Shown here one piece after another: positions 43,401 through 54,014 of a stretch of DNA of 64,000 bases (its first letter is position 1; every line of letters begins with the position of its first letter). Under the pieces are notes generated by a model. That model had not been told where the DNA came from. It saw nothing but the letters and a program-made list of their open reading frames with translations, and did not search any database. The stretch comes from Mesostigma viride (lineage: Eukaryota; Streptophyta; Mesostigmatophyceae; Mesostigmatales; Mesostigmataceae): assembly GCA_009746045.1 (NCBI GenBank), contig RPFO01000667.1:2875273-2939272 (forward strand), read 5' to 3'. Position numbers and translations under genes: made by a program.

Positions 43401-43599
43401 ATGAAACTTCATGATTCAATCTGAGATGAAATGGGATGGCACAAGAGCAACCCAGGCCATCGACAAGGCACATGTCTCGGCTGCCAGTGGCACGCCACGT
43501 ACTCTTTCAGTCCAGCATGAATATACAATAAGTACTAAGACATCACCTTCTACTAGAAGCACTGGCTCACTTAATAATACATCAGAAACTAGTATAAGC

Positions 43600-44318
43600 T
43601 TAGCTGGTAAACCAGTCATTGCTCATAGTCCAGTCATTGGAGAAGTTTGGCCACTGCTGCAATGGGCGGCCGACACCATAGTTGGGCGGAGCTGACACGG
43701 ATGATGGCACCCACGTGGTCACCGGGCGCCATCGTGGCACGGGCGTCGTGTTCCCAGACATGGCCAGTGTCGCAATTGAGTTGAGCGCAGCCACCGCCAC
43801 AGAGACCGTGCCAGAGAAGGGGTCAATGGATGGGAGCCGGCGTCCACCAACCTGCACACCACCACCCAGCACATCAAGCCAGCATGCCTTAGGGCACGGT
43901 ATATGAAGGAATAATCAACAAACCAAACAAATATATCCTATATACTCCAACAAACTATTCACAAAGGCAGATTATGTTGATTCAAAGAAATCACAATAGG
44001 AAAGGACATACCTGGGGAAGTTGCATCTGAGCCAGCATTTGCTGCACTTGCGCGAGGGGCGCTACTTCGGCGTCCCCGTCAATTACTCGTGTAGTCGTTG
44101 TAGCGGCAGGGAGTGGGAGGCGATAGTGTTGCTGTTGTTGCAGCAGCTGCTGCAGTTGCTGCAGCACCAGCTGCTGCGGATGCTGCTGCTGCTGCAGCTG
44201 CTGTAGGAGCGGCTGCAGCAGCTGCTGTAGTTGCTGGTGCGGCGGCGGCGGCTGCTGCTGCAGCTGCTGTAGGAGCTGCTGCAGCAGCTGCTGCTGCTGT
44301 GGCGGCGGCGCCGGCTGC

Positions 44319-44366
<48 letters not shown>

Positions 44367-46171
44367 AGGAGCTGTGAGAGCTGCAGCAGCTGCTGTGGCT
44401 GCAGCAGCTGCTGCGGCGGCGGCTCCTGCTGCTGCTGTTGCAAAGGCTGCTGCTGCTGCTGCATTTGCTGCTGCTGCTGCAGCTGCTGTAGGAGCTGCTG
44501 CTGCTGCTGTTGGTGCTGCTGCTGCTGCTGCTGCTGTTGCTGTTCCATCTCCTGCATCTTGCGTTGCAGCTGCGCAACCTCCGCGTTGTACTGCTTGTGC
44601 TGGTCCGTTGTACTGCTTGTGCGGCGTAGCTTCGCTACTTCTTGGTCCGAGTCGCGTTCTTCACCCGAGTCATCGCAGCGTACATATACCGAGCTCGAGG
44701 GAGGCCTCTTGTTGCGAACACCACTCGCCCTGGCTTCGGTGCTCGGCTTGACTGGCACTTGAACACCGCACTTGGGCTCTGCAGTTGGCTGCTGGCTGTC
44801 CGCCTTCACACGCTTGGAGCGTGTGGGGTGAACCAGCTGCGCCTCTGGCACGCTTTTGTTAGCGCGAGGTTGGCTGGAAGTGGCAGCTGGTGGTGGTGCC
44901 GTGGCAGCTGGTGGTGGTGCGACGCGCTTTGGGAAGTCCTTTACCAAGTCAAACTTGACGGCCTCGCCTTTGTTTGTGTAGATCAAGCCACCAGATGTGG
45001 CTCGAAGCGCCGCCAGACCTGCGTTTGGCAGGTATTCGCACACAGCATCTAGCCGGTCGCGCAGGACGGTCAGGTCGCCAACCGTGGCGACAGCACCATC
45101 CTCCATGAAGACGGGCCGAAGGGCCTGGGATTGCTGAGCCCAGTTCACGTAATATGCTGGGGGATCAGGCGTCAGCTTGGTCCCCCCGCTCTTGACAGCC
45201 TTTTCCATGATGTCCTTTCTTCCGTACGGTGTGTTGGCCAGGAAGATCCCCGCTCCTCCAGGGTACAAATGAAACCCAAGCATTACCTTGGGGAAGAGGG
45301 GTTTGCCAAACTCCTTATGAGGGATGGAGACGCGAACCAATTGTCCAACACGGAGATGGCCAGGGGAGGGGCCATCAGGGGAGGGAAGCCACGTCATAAA
45401 CGCTGGAGCTTCCGACGCAAGTTGGTCGCCGGACTTGAGGTTCGCTGCATCAAAGCTGGCGCGCCGTGTCGCACTGCTAGCGCTGCCAGGCATGGCAGCT
45501 GCTGCCGGCTGGGCCTCGTCAAGGTTAGCGTGGTCTCCATGTTCTGCACCGCCTGCACAGGGGGGAGTCGCGGAGTCGCGGGGGTGTGAGGAGTCGGGTA
45601 GGTCATCGTCCACCACCCCCGCGGTCGACTTTTCATCACTCGATTGAACGCCCTTGCTGGCATCAGCCGGAATTGACGGCACGTCCTCCTTGCTGCGTGC
45701 ATCTGATTCCTGGGTGGCATGGCCGTCGGTAGTACGAGGAAACACTAGCTTCCTGCCGGGTGCCTGGTGATGTGCTTTCTCGAAGTCGTCAACGGCCTTG
45801 CATCCGGAATCATCCATCAACATGCGCCGGTCTTTGTCGGTGTTTGGAAGAAACTTGTCAGCAGCGGACCCCAGGGCCGGGGGGGGAGTGCCGACCTCAT
45901 GATGACCGTTCGAACCCGAAGCTTGGAGATTGGCAACTTTCACGCCACCGGGGTCACGGCATCCTGGGCACCACCACTCCTCCCCATTTTTATTCCCGTC
46001 AATTGCCTTGACGCAGATCGCATGAGCAAATAGGTTGCAGCTTTCACCATTTCGGCCCCGACAGTTGTTGTCTGCCCCATCGGCATGGCCTAAGAGGCAA
46101 ACACCCGCAGTTCGTCCATAACACAGTCGTTCTGCCCGCAGCCTCTCTGTTTCACTCAGATACTCCGCCAT
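43600..46171 (-). CDS. PHD-finger protein with long Gln-rich tract, transposon cargo
   Basis: Exon 1 is 46,171-44,012 (720 codons), ending at a consensus donor CAG|GTATGT. Exon 2 is 43,851-43,600 (83 codons plus stop), after acceptor GTGTGCAG. Phases match, giving about 803 residues. Residues about 17-72 form a PHD-like Cys4-His-Cys3 finger (Cys-Asn-Leu-Phe-Ala-His-x2-Cys, then WWCPGC). PHD fingers read histone tails, so a nuclear role is inferred. An unrecognised conserved-looking block lies near 270-350 (GQLVRVSIPHKEFGK, YYVNWAQQ). A basic/Pro stretch is followed by a short coiled coil (VAQLQRKMQEMEQ) and about 150 residues rich in Gln. It lies wholly inside the transposon, so it may be a captured host gene or an element regulator. 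Confidence 0.78.
44113..44545. repeat. GCT/CAG trinucleotide-rich tract coding the polyQ region
   Basis: Imperfect GCTGCTGTTG-type repeat. The minus frame encodes Gln with Leu/Pro interruptions. The plus-strand poly-Ala frame (44,113-44,751) is its shadow. Confidence 0.9.
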
Positions 46172-46412
46172 ATCCCCTACAATTTAGCGGACGACGAACT
46201 TCATCGTCGACGACGTCATAGGCTGGCACGTTCTCGTTGTGTTCGTGCGCGCATGCCCTGCAGTGTTTTCTTGGCAGACTAGTGCACGCACCTCCACCCG
46301 CGCGCGCGCAAAGACGACGGTCACTGCGCTTTGTTCATTCAAATGCCATTTGCATGCGAGGCTCGGACAACGCCGCGGACTGTTTCACTTTTTGGATGGT
46401 CCTTCGTTTCTC

Positions 46413-46930
46413 GCATGTTCAGCCCAGTTCAGGTTGTACGGTCAGTGTTGGGGGTCGGTGAATGGGTTCTCAATGGAATTCTCAATGGAATGCCGCAACA
46501 GCCCATTTTCATTGAGAATGCAAGTCCTTTTCGCATGTTCAGCCCAGTTCAGGCTGTACGGTCAGTGTTGGGGGTCGGTGAATGAGTTCTCAATGGAATT
46601 CTCAATGGAATGCCGTTACAGCCCATTTTCATTGAGAATGCAAGACCTTTTTGCATGTTCAGGCTGTACGGTCAGTGTTGGGGGTCGGTGAATGAGTTCT
46701 CAATGGAATTCTCAATGGAATGCCGTTACAGCCCATTTTCATTGAGAATGCAAGACCTTTTTGCATGTTCAGGCTGTACGGTCAGTGTTGGGGGTCGGTG
46801 AATGAGTTCTCAATGGAATTCTCAATGGAATGCCGTTACAGCCCATTTTCATTGAGAATGCAAGACCTTTTTGCATGTTCAGGCTGTACGGTCAGTGTTG
46901 GGGGTCGGTGAATGAATTCTGAATGGAACT
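46413..46930. repeat. 110/120-bp tandem repeat between divergent ORFs
   Basis: Five units starting GCATGTTCAG at 46,413, 46,533, 46,653, 46,763 and 46,873. The first two carry an extra CCCAGTTCAG (120 bp), the rest are 110 bp. Each includes TCAATGGAATTCTCAATGGA. It lies between the PHD gene start (46,171) and the plus ORF (47,246), a position suited to a shared promoter or enhancer. Confidence 0.9.
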
Positions 46931-47245
46931 CTCATGCGCCGCGCTGAGGCGGCGGAAGATCGAGCCACAAACGAGGCAGGAGAGGCATAATTGGGAGAGG
47001 CGTGCCAACATAATTGCGAGAGCTGCCATGGGCGGTCGTGAAGGTTCAGACTATTGGAGGCGCCGTGACGAATATGGTGGGGGGCGCTGGAATTTTCTGT
47101 CGTTGGAAATTGAAAAAGACCCTTGCCCCAGGCCCCCTGTTTTAGCCGGGGATGAGGCAGCTTGCTGGAGAATGTTCGTTGCCGTTTTGGTGTTGCTGCT
47201 CTTACGTCCCGACCACCAGGGGCCTGTCTCGTACAAGGGGAATTG

Positions 47246-47878
47246 ATGCCCAGGCAGCGTCGATTCCCCTTGTACGAGGCCTACAACGTCGTAGTAGACG
47301 TTGATCATGACGATCAGGTCGACCATCTGGATATCGGCAGTGATGACGATGATGATGTAGGTGGTGGGTGCCGCACAGCAGGATTCAAATCATCAGCAAC
47401 AACAGTACTGAAATACGCCTGTAATGCCCATGTGATCGCGGCAGAGCTGCGCGGGCGGTGTTGTAAACATAGATGCATACAAGATCCCCAGAGCCCCCTG
47501 TCATCCTTTGTAATATGGGAGGCGGCACGTAGCAAATATTGGGGGCTGTCCTGCAATGAACGCCGGCAGCTGGTGGTGGGGCTCTTTGTCGCTGCCGGCC
47601 TGGAGCATGTGACAGTCACCTTGCCAGAGTTTGGCCGACACCATGGGAAATACGAATGCTCGGTGCCGGTTGTGGCGGAGGTGCTGGTGCATGGGCGACG
47701 GCACCACGTGGAGGGGTGCCACCATGCGATACGACGCATGTTTGGCATCGCCCACTCCACGTGGAGTTGCGACATGGCCCATCTGCTATACTGTTTGATG
47801 GTCTACATGCTGCTTACAAGTTTCCAGCCTGATCTGAGTTCATTTGTTCAATATTCATATTTGTTTTATGTAAGATAA
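47246..47878 (+). pseudogene. Truncated Cys-rich transposase-like N-terminal ORF
   Basis: The ATG at 47,246 opens 210 codons. After an acidic stretch (DIGSDDDDDVGGG) comes a Cys-rich motif RGRCCKHRCIQDPQ, then ARSKYWGLSCNERRQLVVGL, a VTLPEFGRHHGKYEC region and HHAIRRMFGIAHSTW. The pattern CC-x2-x-C ... YW.LS..ER ... A..MFGI resembles, from memory, N-termini of uncharacterised eukaryotic transposon proteins. The last about 25 codons read into the terminal satellite, so the protein is truncated there. This looks like an internal-deletion derivative of an autonomous element. Name uncertain. Confidence 0.5.
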
Positions 47879-49030
47879 CCGAGAAAATGACGAAAAACTG
47901 CACATGTATGCTGTCACATGTCACCATTTGAGCTCAGAATGAGCCCAATTTTTGTGGGTGGTCTATTTTCATGGTATAAATGCTGCCTGCAAGAATCCAG
48001 CCTGATATGAGTTCATTTGTCCACTATTCATATTTGTTGCATGGAAGTTAACCGAGAAAATCACGAAAAACTGCACATGTATGCTGCCACATGTCACCAT
48101 TTGAGCTCAGAATGAGCCCAATTTTTGTGGGTGGTCTATTTTCATGGTCTAGATGCTGCCTGCAAGAATCCAGCCTGAAATGAGTTCATTTGTTCACTAT
48201 TCATATTTGTTTCATGTAAGAAAAGGGGGAAAATGACGAAAAACTGCACATGTATGCTGTCACATGTCACCATTTGAGCTCAGAATGAGCCCAATTTTTG
48301 TGGGTGGTCTATTTTCATGGTATAAATGCTGCCTGCAAGAATCCAGCCTGAAATGAGTTCATTTGTCCACTATTCATATTTGTTTCATGTAAGTAAAGGG
48401 GGAAAATGACGAAAAACTGCACATGTATGCTGTCACATGTCACCATTTGAGCTCAGAATGAGCCCAATTTTTGTGGGTGGTCTATTTTCATGGTCTACAT
48501 GCTGCCTGCAAGAATCCAGCCTGATATGAGTTCATTTGTTCACTATTCATATTTGTTTCATGTAAGAAAAGGGGGAAAATGACGAAAAACTGCACATGTA
48601 TGCTGTCACATGTCACCATTTGAGCTCAGAATGAGCCCAATTTTTGTGGGTGGTCTATTTTCATGGTCTACATGCTGCCTGCAAGAATCCAGCCTGATAT
48701 GAGTTCATTTGTTCACTATTCATATTTGTTTCATGTAAGAAAAGGGGGAAAATGACGAAAAACTGCACATGTATGCTGTCACATGTCACCATTTGAGCTC
48801 AGAATGAGCCCAATTTTTGTGGGTGGTCTATTTTCATGGTCTACATGCTGCCTGCAAGAATCCAGCCTGAAATGAGTTCATTTGTCCACTATTCATATTT
48901 GTTTCATGTAAGTAAAGGGGGAAAATGACGAAAAACTGCACATGTATGCTGTCACATGTCACCATTTGAGCTCAGAATGAGCCCAATTTTTGTGGGTGGT
49001 CTATTTTCATGGTCTACATGCTGCCTGCAA
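47790..49030. repeat. Right terminal satellite array, about 173-bp units, inverted
   Basis: About seven copies, reverse complement of the left array: CATGTATGCTGTCACATGTC and GGGTGGTCTATTTTCATGGT recur each about 173 bp. Confidence 0.93.
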
Positions 49031-49125
49031 CAGTCCAGCTTTAGGTACCCTCAGATCTGAAAGATTTTTTTTTTACTCATTTGAAGACTTGTGAAATTGA
49101 GCAAACACTTATGAATCCCCTCCCT

Positions 49126-49934
49126 GGGTGATCTTCTCTGGCAAGGCCTTCACAATGGTCTGTTTATAATCTCCTCCAGCCTGAAGCCTGATACTCCACT
49201 CCCCGTCCCTCCTGAACAGGGTAGCCTGCATTCCACAGAACACTACAGGCTTGTTGGGCTCCTGCCACAGCTCCTTGCCCAGTGAAAACTTGCCACTGAT
49301 GACAGGAATAAACTTCTTCAACCAGGTCGTGGGGGCTAGCAAATGCAGATCATCTCCATGCAAACTAGCATACACTGGCAGACCCTCCCATTGGGCCAGC
49401 AGCAAACAGGGATCAACTGAAGACACTCTCAAGCCACACTCACTGATCAGAGCTTCCTGCAGCGTGAGTCTCCAGATGATTGGGCTCGACCTGAGTCCTT
49501 CCAGGCCCTTCAGAATAACCAGGAATTGTTGATGCAGCTCCAGCTTCCAGATGGCAGGCACCTCAACACAGTAAGGCTCATCCTGCTTCCACACCCTCCT
49601 GGCCACTTCTGGATCAGATTTTAAAAATGCCCTCTTGAAGTCCAGCAGCACTGATGACATAGCTGCTCCCCTGTTCAGCAACCCCACGTAGAGACATAGC
49701 AAAATTCTCCATGTGTCGTGTAGCATCCCTGGCGTGTACAGCTCCTCTCCTGGCAGACTCCCCGTGCCGTGATACTCATTCAGGACAGGCCTGACATGGG
49801 GCACTGATACCTCATCCACAACCTTCCTCTTCAGCACAAATCTCAAAGCAAGCTTCCTTGATGCTGGGGGACGTCTGTCTGTTGGTGCAGCACACTCAAA
49901 CTGCAACCACTCCTCCAATGCCTTGGAGAAGGCG
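49126..49934 (-). pseudogene. pol of Element 3, reverse transcriptase part (second piece)
   Basis: The open minus frame encodes copia-like RT: VRPVLNEYHGTGSLPGEELY, SSVLLDFKRAFLKSD, KGLEGLRSSPIIW and the catalytic YASLHGDDLHLL (about 49,340-49,375), ending PEKITQ at the DNA-transposon junction. HGDD replaces the usual YVDD. The frame is intact. It is separated from the upstream part only by Element 4 (TSD AGCTT). Confidence 0.92.
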
Positions 49935-49939
49935 AGCTT

Positions 49940-50759
49940 TGTTGGAAAAGTAGAGGAAACTAATGGGTTTTACACAATGCCTTGTGCTTGGCCTTGCTAC
50001 CCTTTCACCTTGCAGGTGATGAAAGACTGAGCTTGAAGACAATGGAAGAGAGACCAGAAAAAGAGTTTTATTTCATAGATTTAGAGGTTAGGAAAAGAGG
50101 TTCAATAGAGGTTAAATGGAGGTGAAATGGAGGTACCTGCCCTTAGGGGGCAGTTTCCTTTTATACCTTTTAGGCTAGGAAGGATGACATCAGCAATGAC
50201 ATCATCACAGAAGCTTGTAGAAACATCCTAGCATATTCCTAGCATATTCCCAGCATATTCTCAGTATATTCCAGGAATATTCCTGGCATATTCTTAGAAC
50301 ATTCCTAGAACATTCTAGACATGATCCAATGAGCTGGCATAATAGCTAGATGCCAAGTGTCTACATAATAATGTGCCACATAACATGATTAATAAAGTGA
50401 CACATCTCTTCTCCTTGGAGTGACAAGTGTCATGCAATGAGTCTACCCACTTGTCATCATGTAAGTCATAACATGTGTCATCATGAGCTTCCAACACTTG
50501 TCAGCTCATGGACCAAACACTTGTCCAATAGGCCATAGCACCACTTGTCAATCAAATACGTGATGCTACTAGGCTGACTCAGGTTACAAGTCATCCATGT
50601 CCAAGTATAGGACTATGGCACATGAATATTGATCAGCTCATTGAGCCTGTTCCATCTAGCTCATCATAGCTATCAAATTCCCAGTCCATGGAATAAATCC
50701 AACAAGAAATAAATCAGGCTGGGATATATTGTGGCCAGGTGGATATAATATCCCTAACA
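49940..50759 (-). repeat. 3' LTR of Element 4
   Basis: 820 bp, almost identical to 54,015-54,835. It contains a run of CATATTCC/AGCATATTC repeats. Confidence 0.95.
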
Positions 50760-51904
50760 CCCCCCTTAGCCACATGGGCACAAAGCAAAAGATGACTGGG
50801 TAGGTGGAATCTCAACACCCCCCTTAACCACATGCTCGTAGCATGCCGTCCAGTTGCTAGCATGGTGCAACTGAAAATGAAGATGCCGTCCTCGTGAAAC
50901 GCTTGAAGCTCCAACATGCGGTCATGAGCCGCACTACCGCCACTGATCCCCCCCGGCAACGCGAATGAGTGTCCTACCATAGCAGCAACGCACTAGCTGC
51001 CCATCCTGGATGGCTGATACCCAACCCTTAGTTGGAAAAAGTGCTCTAGATGCTACATTCCCCCCTCACTCAAAGCGGCTGCCCATGGACACAATAGGGG
51101 CACACGGTCCCACACATATAATACGGCAACACATGCCAACAAAGAAAGTCCCTATGAGCTAACCCAAACGGTATAGAGGTAGGGCAACGGCAACAATACG
51201 TGCTGTACACACACGGAGCAACATAACATACGCCATCTCACAAAATAAATGACACCAACATCACGTTTTACGCCAAATAAACGGGGTGAGCAAACAAACA
51301 TATTGGCAACAAATGCCACACAAACAAGGTACAATACAACCTTCAACACAAGACACAGTGGCCATAACAGATAAACACGCTTCATAGCAAAGAAAACAGG
51401 ACGTGCAAGACATTACCGCCACAAAGGCGAACACAGGTAACGATTACTTCGTCACGATTCACAAATCAATGCCCGAGAGTAAACATTACGTCCGACATTA
51501 CAGGCTATGCCGAAATGCACAGCCCAATTCGACACAAAGGACGTAAGCACTTGCATACAAGCAATGCTCTCAGCACAAAACAAAATAACACACGCGTCAC
51601 AGGCACTTTACTTTCGAAAACAAGTCGTAGACGACGATACAACGGCGCTTCACTACGCCGCAAACTAGTGCCACAAATAGCGTGCAAAAACTCTGGATAT
51701 ACACTCCAGGTACGTAGAAAACGTCTCGTGGGAACAATCCAATCATGCGTGGGCCATTGCCACTGAACGCATGGCAAAATAAACACATAATTGCTGGAAG
51801 AACACAAACAAAGAACCAGAAAACGCACGCTTACGGCGCCTCACAATTTCCAGCAAACACGACACAAAAGTCGACATACAAGTTCATTTCCCACAGACAA
51901 AACA
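50760..51904 (-). other. 3' untranslated region of Element 4
   Basis: About 1.1 kb between the ORF stop and the purine tract. No convincing ORF; the small frames (51,152-51,828) show nothing recognisable. Confidence 0.55.
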
Positions 51905-53995
51905 TTAGGGCAACCTTGAGGAGTGGGGTCTGTGCATCCTGGGCGACAATTTCCAAGGGTCGTTGCAGCTAGCGCATTTGCAAATGCCATGGCCTGGCCG
52001 AACACCGTCAACTGACCGACGTGATGCCTTGGCAGCATTTTGCACCCGAGTTGACCGTTGGTGCTGGACAACACTTTGGCTGACAGGTCGCTGTCCACGT
52101 CGTTGTCGGCTCGCTCGAGGCCTCGCGCCAGCACCGGACTTGGCAGTCCAGGACTTGGAAAAATTTTGCAGCTTGGTCGATTTCGCCCTCGCGCCACGAA
52201 TTTGTTCCCCCTCAGTTAGGCTGGCAGCGTTCGTGCGCCGCGCCTTTGGTCTGGTCGCCGGACTTGGGTTACTAGCACCAGTGTCACCTGGTATGCTGGC
52301 GGCGACAACGCGCTCCGCCTGCACTGGGCTGTTCTGGACCGCAGTTTCTGGAAGTACTTCAGCGTCTGACACGGACTTCTCCATTGCGCTGGAAACTTCT
52401 CGAATTGGCGTGAACTTCCACTGGGCCGGCGCAAAGTATATAAAGCCACGCAGTGTGCGAGTAATGCCCAGTAGGCCGCCCCCGATCCCGCATACACGGG
52501 CAAGCATGGCCAGTATGACCGTTAGGCCCATGGCCAGCCACTCCGCCGCGTGTCCCGAGGCACGTGAGATGCTGCGCTCGCTGCTCGCCATTTTCTGCCC
52601 TTGACAGGCAGCGTCGACGTCCTTGAAGCTCGTCGCCGAAGATTTCAGCTCTGGGATGGCGTCCATCGCTGCGTCCGCACCGCGCGCGGGCAAAAAGTAG
52701 GTGTTGTTCCTCGTCACGATGCTGCAGGGCCTGCTGTTCAGCACAGCAACCCGCTTGGCGAGGTCGACGTTGTGGCCATCCTTGACGAGCTGGCCGACAG
52801 ATAAAAGTCGGGTGCTCAGCTTTGGAACGAGCAGCGCGTTTTGGAGGTGCACGTCTGCCTCCTGGCCCGGCAGCTTCAGCTTGACAGTCCCGATGGCTGT
52901 CGCCTTCAGTTTGCCGCCTGAGCCGGCGATTTCCCTGTTGTGAGGGTGCAGGCACACGAAATCCGACGGGCATGGCGTCATGTGACAGCTCGCTGCAGAA
53001 TCCAGCACCCAGCTGGTCGGCGCCTTCCTTTCATATTGCGTGAGTGCAGCAGTGTCCGATGGCGATGGCGACTCGGCGATGGTGGCGAAGACGAAGCCGG
53101 ACGGCAGCTCTGCAGCCTCCTGGGTGATGTGCGCCTCGCTGGCACCTGGTGAGTGCCCCTTTCTCGCCTCTGATGTCGCGTGGTTCCGTCGCGTCGCCTG
53201 GTTCTTGCGTTCTTGCTTCAGCTCCGGATGCTTCTCCCAGCACTGGGCCTCCACGTGCCCGAGCTTCTTGCAGTGATAGCACCGCTTTCCTCCCCTTTTC
53301 TTGGTAGTAGTGCGGAAAGCCTGGCCGTCCGATGAGCTCTCCTTCTTTGCTTCAGCAGAACGCCCTCCCATCAGCATGTCCTCCGCTTCCAGCAGCGCAG
53401 CCTTGACCTCCTCCAAGTTGTCCTCCTCCTTGAAATGCACCGATATCAGCGCAGGGCGATATTTGTCTGGCAGGCCGCTCTTGAGAATGGCTGCGAAGTC
53501 TTGGTCACTCATGACTCCCCCCACAGCACGGTACTCCGCCAGCAGCAGCAGTCCCCTTAGGATATACTGCCCCATGGTCTCCCCTGGCTTCATTTGCAGC
53601 CTGTGCAGCTGGACCCTGAGGTCCATCCGGTGGCTCTTGGTGAGCTTTTGCTGCTCGTAGACCTCCCTCAGCGTCTTGTAGAGCTTGCTGCCAGATTGGT
53701 CTGGCACGAGCGATAGGATGCGCCTCGCTTCTCCAACAAGTGCAGCTGAGATGACAAGGCCGACAGCCATGTCAGCCTTGGGGTCTTCCTTGGTGCCAAG
53801 CAGAACATCCTTAACCCCGTAGAAGCGACAGAAGCCCTCAAGGGATGTCTTGGTCTCCTCCCAGCCACGTAAACTTGTGCCGTCAAATTTCAGCACCATC
53901 TTGGAGCACACATTCAGCATAGGAGTGTAGTCCACCTCGCTTGCCATGGAGCTTGTAACTGGGCTGGGTTTCTTGGTGGTCTTCTTGGAGCTCAT
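51905..53995 (-). CDS. gag: Gag-protease polyprotein of Element 4 with an unusual C-terminal extension
   Basis: 696 codons, start ATG 8 bp after the PBS. Residues about 30-230 match copia Gag (FDGTSLRGWEETKTSLEGF; MKPGETMGQYILRGLLLLAEY). The zinc knuckle CYHCKKLGHVEAQC is at about 239-252. A copia protease follows: WVLDSAASCHMT near 329 and LLSVGQLVKDGHNV near 397. The active-site triplet is Asp-Ser-Ala rather than Asp-Ser-Gly, which may weaken it. After the protease, integrase is missing. Instead comes a hydrophobic stretch (residues about 485-512, WLAMGLTVILAMLARVCG) and a basic Ala/Ser/Arg-rich tail (RPKARRTNAASL). The frame is fully open, so mobilisation in trans is likely. Confidence 0.9.
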   Translation of the reverse strand: MSSKKTTKKPSPVTSSMASEVDYTPMLNVCSKMVLKFDGTSLRGWEETKTSLEGFCRFYGVKDVLLGTKEDPKADMAVGLVISAALVGEARRILSLVPDQSGSKLYKTLREVYEQQKLTKSHRMDLRVQLHRLQMKPGETMGQYILRGLLLLAEYRAVGGVMSDQDFAAILKSGLPDKYRPALISVHFKEEDNLEEVKAALLEAEDMLMGGRSAEAKKESSSDGQAFRTTTKKRGGKRCYHCKKLGHVEAQCWEKHPELKQERKNQATRRNHATSEARKGHSPGASEAHITQEAAELPSGFVFATIAESPSPSDTAALTQYERKAPTSWVLDSAASCHMTPCPSDFVCLHPHNREIAGSGGKLKATAIGTVKLKLPGQEADVHLQNALLVPKLSTRLLSVGQLVKDGHNVDLAKRVAVLNSRPCSIVTRNNTYFLPARGADAAMDAIPELKSSATSFKDVDAACQGQKMASSERSISRASGHAAEWLAMGLTVILAMLARVCGIGGGLLGITRTLRGFIYFAPAQWKFTPIREVSSAMEKSVSDAEVLPETAVQNSPVQAERVVAASIPGDTGASNPSPATRPKARRTNAASLTEGEQIRGARAKSTKLQNFSKSWTAKSGAGARPRASRQRRGQRPVSQSVVQHQRSTRVQNAAKASRRSVDGVRPGHGICKCASCNDPWKLSPRMHRPHSSRLP

Positions 53996-54002
53996 GAACT
54001 TT

Positions 54003-54014
54003 CCTCCGATACCA
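54003..54014 (-). other. Primer binding site of Element 4
   Basis: Minus-strand TGGTATCGGAGG, abutting the LTR end CCAACA. Same tRNA-Met-type PBS as the family D elements. Confidence 0.8.

Larger units (their letters stand above)
42094..49122. mobile_element. 7.0-kb DNA transposon with satellite-built inverted ends and a PHD-finger gene
   Basis: The ends GAGGGGATTCATAAGTG and CACTTATGAATCCCCTC are inverted repeats of about 31 bp. Further in, each end continues as an inverted array of about 173-bp units (42,165-43,400 and 47,790-49,030). TSD CCT is at 42,091-42,093 and 49,123-49,125; removal restores the Element 3 RT frame. Cargo: a two-exon PHD-finger/polyQ gene (minus), a 110-bp repeat block, and a truncated Cys-rich ORF (plus). 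The 3-bp duplication would suit CACTA or Harbinger-type families, but no DDE core is seen, so classification is open. Confidence 0.88.

Noticed and set aside
44021-44751. Plus-strand poly-Ala open frame of 212 codons
   Set aside because: Shadow of the CAG-type repeat encoding polyQ in the minus-strand PHD gene.
42165-49030. CRISPR-like regular repeats (173-bp units)
   Set aside because: Units are contiguous with no unique spacers and lie in transposon ends of a eukaryotic genome.
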